64,000 nucleotides of DNA from Marisa cornuarietis (lineage: Eukaryota; Mollusca; Gastropoda; Architaenioglossa; Ampullariidae): positions 9,411,501-9,475,500 of the forward strand of contig SMMW01000046.1 in NCBI GenBank assembly GCA_004794655.1, written 5' to 3'. The position numbers and the translations under genes are program-made. The notes under the pieces were generated by a model that had not been told where the DNA came from, ran no database searches, and saw nothing but the letters and a program-made list of their open reading frames with translations. Positions 46,705 through 59,086 of the stretch are shown piece by piece. Within the stretch, counting starts at the first letter, position 1; each line of letters opens with the position of its first letter.

Positions 46705-49700
46705 CTGCGAATGAAGAAGATGAATCAACAAATGGTGAAGGACAGGAAAGACAACCGAGTCAGCAAATGCACAAAATAAAAAGACAGATAAGGGGAGTCA
46801 ACGAGGCGTGGAGGGCAAGAAAGACAAGGAAAAATTAGCCATGCGCAAAAGACAAAATGACTTGCAGCTGGACGGCATGGACCTGAACAGGTCAGACATA
46901 ACGAAAGCTTTTTTCCAGTCTTATATAAACAATTCTTTTCCCTCGTTTCCACTGTTAAGCATTAAAAAAAACAATGCCAGAATCGGTGAAAGCATTTAAG
47001 CTGTCGACCTCCAAATGGCTTACTTGACACTAACCTCCGAGCGTGAAATAACGATCCGGACGAGAGTGTTGTCACTGGTCTTCGGTTCTCTGAAGACATT
47101 TTGTAGACTGTCCGCATAGAATGTCACGTGATCGCCAAGCGCTGCCACTGACAAAAACATAGACGCAAGAAAAAAGAAACATGTCAGTGTGGAAACTGGA
47201 GGGACGAGTCATACTTTGCCGAAATAGCTTCAGTGTGGTGCGTTACAAAAACATCTCAAGTTATACAAACTGCGTGCCAATAAAGATGACCGCTAAGTGT
47301 TTAAAGCAGTCTATGCCAAAACATAGAGTAATGACACCAGTCCAGGCTAACGTTATAGCTTGTTACGACTGTTATGGATTCCCAGGGATAGGTCTGTAAC
47401 GCTAAAATCGGCATCTTCCTAAAAGCTTTTTTGCAGGCGACTTGATATATGTTCATGATTCTAGTCTTGTATGTGACCTGACTGAGCAACAACTCAACCC
47501 TTCAGTGACTTTGCGTTTTCGACTGAGGGACTCGCGGGAAAGAGATATTAAGGGCTCTCAGGGCAATCAATGGTGCTGGCAACACTTACAGACCACGCTA
47601 GCAAGAATTAGCACCTGGTTATACAGAAGAGTCGCATGCATCAGGTCCGGGGTAGAAGACGGGTCGATGACCTATGCGATGAGGTGACGATTGGAAACAA
47701 GGAGCGGAAGTCAGGTAGATGACACTGTAAGTGTGTCAGCAGTGCAATACGATCCTGGCCTCTGAGAATGCAGCCCTCGATCACTACCTCCAGCTCTTCC
47801 CTCTCCCCCCTATCCCCCCGCTTTCATCCCACCCTCGCCTCCATCCCACCACCGGGGTCGCTGAATTACTTCAGGCTTCACAAATGGGAAACATCCTCTG
47901 TAATCAGCGTCTCGCACCGTGTCCAGATATTTAGCGCTGGAATCGCTGTCAGCCAGGATCGACAAAATCTATTCGTTTGACAGCCATGATTGAGAAATCT
48001 TCTCTCTTTACAGCGCTGTTACCTCGAGCAAGTTTTGGGAGCTTTGTAGAAACTTTGGGGAAAAAGTGATAACTACCAGCGTTGTTTTTTTTTCTGCTTT
48101 TCTCGTCTTGAAAACGGAAGAAAAAAGTGTTAAGAATGATGAAATTCGCAACAACCTTTTACGTGTATTTTGAATGATATTGCGACACATTACCCTACTC
48201 ATTGGCTAACAGGGCTTTGCAGCAGGTAGTTTCTTTACAAACGAATATTATCTTAAAAGCAAGCGCTGTAGTTCTCTTGAAGTTTTGTGCGCCTGTTGAT
48301 GATCACGTACATGAGCACAATTCGTTTAATTTGCTAATGGGCAGCTAACAAAGATACCCTCATAATTTAAAATCGGGATGTTTTCAAAGTGATTGCAGTT
48401 ATAGGAAACGACACGAGCTTCTTTAAACATTCTTGGGAGGAGTAGGCGGAAGTAGGAAGGTGGAGGCAAGACCTTCAAGCCAAAAGATTTCATGTAAGGG
48501 GCAGTGTGAAAAAAGGTTCAAAGTATTTAAGGATTTTTTGAGTTAACCCACAGGTACAATCCGCCTACCCCTTCACTGTTACTGACGGGGGGGGGGTGCA
48601 CGTCCGATTATGCACAGAAATCTTCCTCTCATCATTCCCTCTACCCGCCATTGATTTTTGAGAAAAAAAAACTAACGAAGAATTAGCCAGATCGAAGCCC
48701 CTGCTGTCTTGGCTTGCCACGCAGTCCTAACCACTTCACCCGGTATAATACTGTGATTCCTGGACAAGCTGAGAAACCTGACCTCTTCTACCTCGTTCAG
48801 GTTTCCACTCTACAGCTTGGTGGATGGGGAAGTCTGCTGCGTACGTACGGGTATCGAACTGGATGGTGAGCGAGTCTGCGATATCAGACACTGGTGATTT
48901 AACCATTAGGCTATCCCCTCGTGCAAGCCAGTACGCAAGTTGTCCCAGAAGTCCTAATCACAGCACCGTTAAGGAGGACGACCAGTTCTTGCAACGTTTT
49001 TAGAGTTACAAAGAAAGACCAAACTAGGGTGAGACAATTTATGAGGTATCCTAGATCTGGTTTCATCTCTATGGTGTCCTAGCTCACAATAACATCAACA
49101 TTAAGCATTGTTAGCCGTGCTCCTCTCCCCATTTCCTCTCCACCGCCGTAACATTATTTCTCTTGTTGTGATTGAGCAGGTGGAGAAAGACAAGATAACG
49201 CCCGCGAAACTTCCGGAGTGAAATGTGTTCACAATCCTTTGAACCTTCAAAAACATTTTAAAGTGGATTACTTCTTTGTCAGGAAATTCGAAAGGCCAGC
49301 GAAAACGATTCTAATTACTGCACGTCTCATTTTGGAAAAAGCTGTTAAAAACATTTTTAATGCCACTGGATTTTCTGAGATACTGCAAGCGCATAAGCAC
49401 TTTGTTAGGGGGGAACAAAAGAAAACTGAAGGAAAGTTTTTCGACAACGACGAAAACCTTTTAAGTAACGCGGCTTTGAGGGGGAAATCGCTAATTGTAT
49501 TTGGTCTCGTAAATGGTTTTTAGAAAATTTGGTTTTCATGAAACAGATACCTTGACACACTGAGCCACTAGCTTGAGAATGCTCTCTTCGATCTTCTTGA
49601 ATCTCGAGCTTCTCAAGACAGATGGCTTCTCTTGCCAACACCAGGCTAAATCTAGCTTCAGACCAAAACTAAGACACTACAGATGTATGCACGTCCTATC

Positions 49701-52359
49701 GACCTTTTTACTGGTAAATAAACAGCCCGGTGCTGAAGACATTAATTGTAATCAGAAATATAATTTTACCGAAGGAGACAATCAGTAAGACAGAATGAGA
49801 CACGCATCAAACTTTTCACGACGTTACGCGAAATCTCAGTCGGTGTTACGTAGTTCTAACTCCATCAAATATCTGGTTTAGACAAACCTTTCTGACTGCT
49901 TTGTGTATCTCTCCAAAAGCTGTATCTCCATTATTAAAAAAGGGAGAAACTTTGTTGGTGCGGATGAAAACTCTTTGCCCGCAGTCTAGACCTGCTGCTA
50001 TCTTCCTTCATCTATAAACCTCGTTGACTGAAGTCAGCTACGTGACGTGCCCTAGTGATAGCGAAGCTGGGGAAAAAAGGAATGGACTTACGTAACGTGA
50101 CATATTGTTTCCGTTCTTCATCAGCGTCGGCTGCCTTAATGTCATCTTCTAAGCTTCTTCCTGAAAGCTAGGAGAGGGGGAAAAAACGGTTAAAATTACA
50201 GAGAATTTTAAGCTACCAGGTTCATCCACAATGTTCTAAAAAGGGAGAAAGATAGAGAAGGAGACGTATGGAATAGCTGGTCCTTTGGCCGAGTGAAATT
50301 AACTGTTGGAGACAGCCGAGTTTAAGCCCCGAGTCTTAGAACAAGGTGGCAGCTTAAGAAAACAAGATTTAACGCGATGAAGGAAAGAGGGAGAAGGGAG
50401 GTGAGGGGATAAGGTAGGGGGAGAAAGCAGATCTGACGGGAGCAATAGTGAGAGAGAAAGGAAAAAAAGATAGGGAGTTAAGAGGAAGACATTATTAGAG
50501 ATGGAGAGGGGAGGCTTGACGCAGTGAGAATTTGATCGAAGGACAGACAGATGAATGAAGGGATAGACAGACGTCCGTACGTATGAACGGACGGAGCGAC
50601 GAAATCTGTTGGGGGTTTTTTTGCGTGGCTTTTTGCGTCTGTATCAGTTTTTTTTTCTCTCTCTCTCTAAGTTTTCTCTCCCTCGCCCTTTGTCCTTTAC
50701 AGACTCCACTTCATGTCTGGCCCTATAAAAGCCCGCGTGCACACACACACACACACCTGTACGTGCTTCTCTTGCACACACAGCCACTCGTCCCTCACAG
50801 TCACATACGTCACTCACCCACAGTCACATACGTCACCCACACAGGTCACACACACACTCTCTCTCTCTCTCGCATTCAGAAGCTGAAACAAACTGTCAAA
50901 AACGCTTATTTCCCGAACTCGGTGGTTAAGTATCGATCTCTGTGTCGTGCGCTACACGACTTAGCACCCACACCCACCCCTCCACGAAATCCAAAGAACA
51001 AATACTTGTTTGGGCAGATATGCGCCACACACGGGCGACACCAGCGACCCCCTTTGGCATGCACTACTGCAGGCTACTAGGCATCACGGCAACTGGTGAT
51101 ACAGCTGCAGGACCCTCGGCACCGCGACAGCTGCCAATACAGCTGCAGGCTACTCAGACTGTGCTCAAGCCCCCCCCCCCCAGTAACCACACTGAACGCC
51201 AAATCGCAGATGTAGGCTGGACTATGCTGCAAGTATATGCGCAACACTCTTAGGATACATCGCTGATCTGTGTGAGCACTGTTCACAAAGGAGTCATTGA
51301 CTTTTGGTCAAATCTTAGAGCTGTTGACTTCGCTGTATGTTCTTCCATAAGACGGAGCGGACTTTCTGCTCCTTGGTTTCCTGCAAATTTTCTTGATTTC
51401 TTTTCTATATGTTTCGCAAACAGCTGTAACGAGAGCCTTAAACTTAAACTTAATCTGTGAGGTCTATATGCCATTTACTATGCAAAGATTCCTGCACTTT
51501 AAAAGTCAAGTCTCTGAGTTTTTACCTGGCTGGTCTTCTCCATGAGACTAAACTACTTGTAACAGTCACTGAGATACAAACACCATTTCATAAACGTTAT
51601 CTATATAACTATTTCCATCCTCCTAATATTGAACTCGGGACTTGAGAGCAGCACTCTTTACAGAATTCTCCCCCACGGACTAGTCACTAGGAGAAAAGTC
51701 TCCGTGCACAAAGGCGAAGGTCGTTTTCATCAACCATCGACGCCCTGCAGTAGTAAAAGTCAGGAAGAGGGAAAACAGAGATGTCTTTGTAGTCTCCCAT
51801 GTAACTCCTGGCCTCCTTAGAATCAAGACGTGGTGCTTATAAAACGTTTACCAGCAGAGCTTGAAAGTTTCATTGAGTTAATGAGGGCGGCTTCCGCTCT
51901 TGTCTGTCCGTGTGACACCCTTTAATATTCTCTACCGCTCCTGCAGCAGATGTTGGAATAAATTCAGGACGTGATGAGGCCTTCTGCCTTGCACCAAAGC
52001 ACTTGACTGGGATTCCATCTCGATGGGTCCAATTATCGTTCATCATCTTTAGTATCCTTACCCTGTATTTTATTGTGTTATTGAATTTGCCTTAAGACAT
52101 ACATACTACAACTGTGGGTTTATAAGAATATAGAAGATAAAAAAAATAGGTTGTTTTCATTATTATAGCAATGTCTAAACTTTTTGTGAAAGTTACGAAA
52201 CAAATTTACATACCTTTTTATACTCTGCTAAAGTAGCTTTAATTTGATCTTTGTTTCGCTTTTCCAGGAGTGTTTTGAACACTTCGTCTTCGACTACAGG
52301 TCCTTGTCCGTTCTGAAAAATACGTGTACAAAATATACTCACGTACACACACACGCATG

Positions 52360-52391
<32 letters not shown>

Positions 52392-55300
52392 GTCATACAT
52401 CCACCTGCAGATGTTGTTTTCAACAAGACATTAGCTGACTGAAAACGTCAATAACAGGCTGACCTTCATGATGCAGACTACTTAGTGCGGTAGGTAACGG
52501 GGTGGTTAATGTCAAGCTCTAGACAGATGATACCTATTTTGACCCTTTTGATTATTTTCTCCATCTGCGTTTCCACCGAACGTAACATGAACCCCAGAAA
52601 TTGGTAGGGAAACCCAGTAACACTGGACAGCAGATGAAACAAGAAGTCGCAAAGGTCAGAGGTTGGGAACTGCCGTAAGGGAATTAGTTGAGGTATTGGC
52701 TGAGCCAGAGCTTTGTTGCTGCTACCAAGAGAAGCTTCCGGTCTGGTGCACGTGAAACCCAGTGATTTGTCTCCCTTTTGAAGACTGCACAATGATTCCA
52801 ATCTCGCGAAACCTTCCGAAGGGATTCGGCAATTTATCTACGTCCAGCACGCCACTTCGGATGGTCGGCGGTATTTTCCGGTCTACAGAAATGTGACTGG
52901 GCGAGGTGGACACCGCAGTTTTGGTAACCTTGCATCAATAATGCAAAAGGACAATTCTGAAACGGAAGATGGTGAACGGGAAGATAACGCCGATATGCTT
53001 CCTGGGATAATGAAGATAATCAAAAAAATTAAGATGATTCTACTGAAGATGTTGACAACAAAGAAATTGATGTTGTTGGTGATGATGGTGTATATATGCA
53101 CATGAACCAAAGACTATCTTCATCTTCAGATCAACATTTTTTTGTTGACATCTTTCCTCTTTATCTGCTGACCTCTTTCAGTACTCGGAAAGTGATGGAG
53201 CTGCCAAAACATCATCCTTTTCGTTGAATTTGTCATTGAGGTTCTGTAAGAAGCCAACGCGATTCTTCACAAAATATCGCCCTTGCCTGTGCATGTATAA
53301 TATCTGAATGTAAAACGACCACGTTCGTTTTCATATCTTGTCTGAGACGTTGATGGTGCTATTAAAATATCTCACACCACTGAACAATAAAAGTGTGTCT
53401 TCAGAGACAACACGGCTAGGAACGTCCTGTAAAGACCTTCGGAGTTGAAGTACAACAGGTGCGCGCAGAAGCAATAAGGAGAATGAAAGAATTAAGTGGC
53501 AAAAGAAAGAAAGAAAGAAAGAAAGAAAGAGAGAAAGAAAAAGATATGTGTCTGTGTATCTACAGGCCCAGACCGACGTATTGACATTCCGTGCGTCAGT
53601 GAAGACACTTGTTCGACAGACTCGGTATCAAACGACCTTTATTAACCCCACACGTCTCAAACTTGATCCATTCATTTGTGGCTGATCAGCAGGAATAGTC
53701 CAGGCTAAGAACCCAAAGTCGATTTCTCATTAAAAATCTCCGATAGTGTGTTTACTGTTGTGCTGATCGATATCCTCTTTGATCGAACTGTATCAAACCT
53801 ATTATTACACGCTACTTTTTCCACTTTTTTTACATTTTTTCTTCGTCTTTCATCCTTCTTTCTCTCTTTCTTCTGTTTTGTCTCTCTCGCCATCTTCATC
53901 TCTTTTTTTCATGTTGTATAATTTTGCTTTAAAAAGTTAGCCTTACATCAATTTTTCATTAAACGGTCCCAAACAATGTACTGGTCACGTATAAAACTAC
54001 ATGAACACTAGAAAAACATCTTTTTATAAGTATGAAAGACCTAAGCACTATATCAAACAAATAATTAGATCGTTAACTAGAACTTCACCAGTAGTTTCCG
54101 TCAGACATTCAATTAGTTTTTTTAAAGCACTCTAGAACTTTTTAAGAAATAGTGAAAGTTGATAATCTGTTGCCCTGTGTCTTGCAAACCTCATTTCCAT
54201 TGTGTGGTTCAGTTGTATTTTTCGTGGAGCTTATAATTTTCGTTCAAGAACAATTATTTCTGTCTGTGCCTGTAAGTTTATTTTAAAAGTTATAAAAGGT
54301 CAATCGCCTCGTTTACGAGGAGAGACAGCTTTGCAATCAAGCGGATTGGGAACCCTTTTTGTGGTCTAATCGGCTGGTCACTGAGCAGAGGCCTGCTGGT
54401 GTTTTTGTGCTAACTCACCTACACCAGGGCGTCATGTCACCTCGGAACAGTTATCCTCGAAGGAAAAAGAAATTCTCGAACCACGATTGGTTGGCATTCC
54501 GTGGAGTGGGTAAACAAGAAACCAAGCATTGAGGGAAATGTTGTGGACAACAGAGCGCATGCGTGAGGTCGTACTTCCGCCGGCAGCTGCACATGTCAGG
54601 CCACTGGCTCCGCTGTCGTAGCTGTCGTCCACATCCTGTAAGGATCTTTCCAGGTTTTGTCTGGTTTCTACTGCAGTGGCGTATGAACCGGGGGGGGGGA
54701 CAAGGGGGGCAGCCACCCCCCCAAGAAAGATTCTGGGAAGGCAAGAATGTGAACGTTATTCCTTGTCAGCATGGAGCTTGCCCCCCCCCCCAAAGCCGAG
54801 CATCTTCCTACGCCACTGTATTGTTCTGTGAGCGTAGACAATCCTCTAGGAGGTTACAGTTACACAGTGCGGATGACCTTCTCCTTTATTCTTCGGATTT
54901 CTACATCATTTTAGAGCTCAGCTGGATACTTTGGCCACAATTAAATGTGAACGTTGCGAGTTTATTAGAAAGTCCAGCGAATGCCTACAGGTCCTTGTTT
55001 ACGTTCGAATGACTGGTCCTGACGTCATGTGGTCACGTGGTGCGGGAGGGTAGTATCGTTTGCACTAACGTGATCTTCTTACAAAGAGCTGGGCACGGGT
55101 TATGAACCTTTCTCCATTGTGATTATAGTCTGTGGCATGTTAAAGTCAATAAGAATAAACAGACAAGTGAGTTGACACAAGGTGCCTCGCAAATCGCACG
55201 GTTTTCAAAGGACTTTCTTTGGAGGCAATTGTCAATTCAGATGTTTTCCTCCAGTGGTAGTGGTGGTCGGGGCGTGGAAAGACGATTTTGAAAAGGCCAC

Positions 55301-56194
55301 ATTACGCCCCTTTGTATGTTCTGGGTCACACAATTTGCTTGCAGGAAGTGGAGATATTGTGGGGTTTTTTCGGAGTTTGGCAGAAGAGGGAGCGCAATGC
55401 AGCGGCTTCACCAAATCCTTGCTGGACAAGGGGCTTGATTTTAATCTTTTGTCTTGGTGTGCAGTCGCAGCCAAGAGTTTTGGTCAGCCAGATGTTAAAG
55501 TAGCCGGGTTTATTCTGTATGTTTGACGAGGGGTTAGGGGGAATTAAAAGGATTCAGTAGAAAGCTTAAAAATGCTGAGATGGAAGAAACATGGAGCTAA
55601 TAGGAACATTGATGTATGGCTATGCGCAAAAACAGAAGAAAAAAAGAGGAAAGATGACGAAAGATTGAGTGGCAGACAGACCGATCAAAGGAGAATTTTG
55701 ACTTTGACTTAAAGCAGACAAAATGACGAAAGAAGGGAGAAAATGTATGTTACCCGGTACAGTTTCACAGCGTCCTCTCGAGCCTCCTTCTGACTCACGG
55801 CTGACCCCAGGTCACGGCTACCGCCGCTCAGCCCCAGCAGTAACTTCACAAAACCACTGCTGCCTTTGTTCTTGAGGACGACATCCAAGTCCTCTTTATA
55901 CACTGAAAGGCAACAAAGCTTTAAGTCTGGAAATGCGCTGACCATAGAGCTACACAAGATCCATTTATAGCGGGTGTATGGGATGTTGTCATAGTTACGC
56001 ATGGCTCTTCAGGATGCTGGAGAACTAGTGTTCGTTGCATTGTTTGGCTGTAGTATGTGTTGTCTAGAGTGTACATAGGGAGTGTCTGCTTCTGCTTTAA
56101 CAACTTTTCTCTTTATTGCTCTTTCTCTGTGTATGTGTAGCGGGTGTGTGTGTGTGTGTTCTAGAGTGACTGCCTTCCTCGCGCTTTGTCTTTA

Positions 56195-56262
<68 letters not shown>

Positions 56263-57662
56263 CGCGCGCGCGTGTGCACTGTAAGCTGCAGCTTACTGTG
56301 TTTTAAAGAAATCTTACTTTTCTTGTAGTGCTCCTTCACCAGCGACAATTCCTGCATTGTAATGAAAACAGAAAAATGTTGCATTTTAGTTTCCTTGAAT
56401 GCAACAATATTACGTGTCAAGAAATAATTTTTCTGTTAAAGTAAGTTTTCAAAAATTTGGAGTTTTTTGGAAACAGGTATTCACTATCATCTTAGTGTGA
56501 GTTTTCATGTATTTCAAAATTGTCCACTTACTGCCTGAATTTGAGAGACAAACACCAGTGTATTGTACACAATATGGTTAATGCAAGACAAGGCCCTGAA
56601 TATCTGAGTTGACATCTTAAATGTCACTATTACTCGTCCCTCCAACACAAAAAAAATAAAAAAACTTTCATATAGGATTTCTGATTGAAGATATTTTGTT
56701 GGTTACGTCTGAAATGTTGGCAAAAAAAACCTTCCAGTTTAAACCTAAAGCATAATATTGATTGTTTGAACTACAGTGACCTTTGGGCTTGCCGTGCACA
56801 AAATGCCAAGCATGACACTGTCGCTGGCTCCAGGAGATTTTGCAGAGCAGTCCAGGCAGAAAGCATCGTATTCCACAGGCGGCATCAGCAGACCTGTAAT
56901 TGTCTCCCCCAAGTCTCCACCCAGTTCGGGTTTCAAATCTTCAGCCAGCTCCTTGATATATTGGACAGTTAAGGAACTAAAATCCTCGACTGGCACGACA
57001 AACTATTCTTGGGAATAACGCGCAGTCAGACTAACAAACACATACATGCACATTCAACGTCCTCTTGTCTACCTACAACATACATAAATATAGTACACAC
57101 GCATGCACACACACCATCATACAAATATACACACATACAAACACAATTACACACATACGTGTATGTACATATACATACAACATAAATACATACATAAATA
57201 CATGCATACATACATAGAACTGAACATTGCTACTTAACAGCCGATGGCACACTTCTTAATGAAGAGTAAACTATTCTTATCTAGCCTTTAAAATCAAGCT
57301 TATTCGATAAGAAATCAATGCACTCGCATCGTTACTGTTCCCCGTGATTAAAAACCGCTCACTCTTCTGTACATCTCCTTGTACTTCGCTTTCAGAGTCT
57401 GGCGCTGGGCATTTGACTTGCCGATGAGGATGTCCAGAATGGTGTTCTTGTTTGTCCCGAGTCCGTCCATCGCTTCGCGAAGTCGTTTGACGTCATCTTC
57501 GGACTTATGATTGGCGGCTTTTGAAATTGGAATATCAAGAGTTCATCAGACGACGGATCTTCAAAATTCACATTAAACAGAAAATTCTACTTAACTTTTA
57601 ATTAGTCAGAATACAGAATCTCATTAAAATCTTTTCTTTCCTCCTCCTCCTCCTCCTCCGAC

Positions 57663-57747
<85 letters not shown>

Positions 57748-58019
57748 GAAGTTTACACTGAATCCTGTGCTCACTAAAACCTAACTCTCACCTTTCTGAT
57801 CACGGCGGCCGTGAGTCAGATCGTGTCCTTGACCCTCGTCGTGTCTTTCTCTGTGACCTTTCCTCTGACCGCCTTCTTGACTGTCGTTCTGGTTCTTCCT
57901 GTCTCCGTCTTTGACCACGTGCCGTTGACTGTTACCTTCTTGGTGCTTGTCCTGTGTCAAGGACTCTTTTATTGACTTTCTCCTATCATAACTGGTACCA
58001 AAATTAGTGCGTCTAACTT

Positions 58020-58066
<47 letters not shown>

Positions 58067-59040
58067 CAAAACAGAATAAATACAGCTGATTAGTGGCTTC
58101 AAAGTCTCTGGAATACTTGATTTCAAATGTAGACATTGACTGTCTGAGCTTATTGTTAACCGTCTCGTGAACTGTGGATCTGCAAGTCTTGCCTGTCTTC
58201 TGTGTCCCTTCGTTTCAGACAAACTGTTTTTAAAAATATCTCACTACTTAATACTCACCTTTCTTGTCTCCTTGGCGGGTCTTTTGAGGATCAGCTTGAC
58301 CAGAATGCTGACAGTAGGGTGTCTGCTTCTTTCCTCCAAGTCCGCCTCCAGAGTTTTCTCATATTTCTTTTTATATGCTATTCGTATCGACGACATGTCA
58401 GTCTTGGAGGAAAAAATACGATCTCATCAAATCATTTTCTAAAATTGTTTTAAAAAATTGGGTTAACATGTCATGAATCCCTTGTTGACTGTTTAAAAAT
58501 AAGAAATACCAAGATTTATAAAGGACCCCAAAAATTATAGTTTCTTTCAACTAGTAAAAATTCTTGATAAAATCAGCTCTGGTAAAAATCACTTTAACTC
58601 TGCTAATATATGATTGCGTCCAGAAACTTTGTGTGGCGGCACCGTAAAGGAAGCATGAATTTAATAAGTGGCTGAGGAAAAGCAGACTAAGTTCAACTAA
58701 GTACATAATACATATTAGCTGATGTACAGTGTTTAGCTGCTCTTCGTTCAACAGCCGTGCTTACTTCAGCTCTGCTAACAATGAGGTTCACGAATCTGGC
58801 GTTGCTGGGATCGAGATTCCTGTAGCAAAACGTCGCTAGTTCCCCAGTAGACAGATGCCCACTGCTGCTGTTAGAATCTTTTTCCGTCTGTCCTTCACCT
58901 CCCACAGAGCCGTCGCGGCTGGGGCTGCGACTTCCGCTTCCAGCGCCACCGGGGTCCATGTCTTGCCCACGCCCACGCCTCCGCCCTCGCCCACGTCCTC
59001 GCCCACTGGAGATCTTGTTTCCTCTCCTTGGACCAACTGT

Positions 59041-59086
<46 letters not shown>

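Noticed and set aside
49218..49523. 101-residue plus-strand open frame inside an annexin intron
   Set aside because: Mixed composition with no recognisable family and no promoter or splice context; length is within chance expectation for AT-rich DNA.
50160..50163. TTTCAG acceptor for the annexin exon at 50.1 kb
   Set aside because: It would place the exon in a frame with an early TAG after the phase-0 donor at 52214. The CCTAG acceptor 7 bases upstream keeps the frame and restores the annexin helix.
55182..55526. 114-residue plus-strand open frame inside an annexin intron
   Set aside because: No domain recognised, opposite strand to the gene, and no flanking exon support.
56097..56420. 107-residue minus-strand frame with Thr-His repeats
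   Set aside because: It reads through a GT/GC microsatellite. Only the short block ELSLVKEHYKK is real, and it belongs to the annexin micro-exon.
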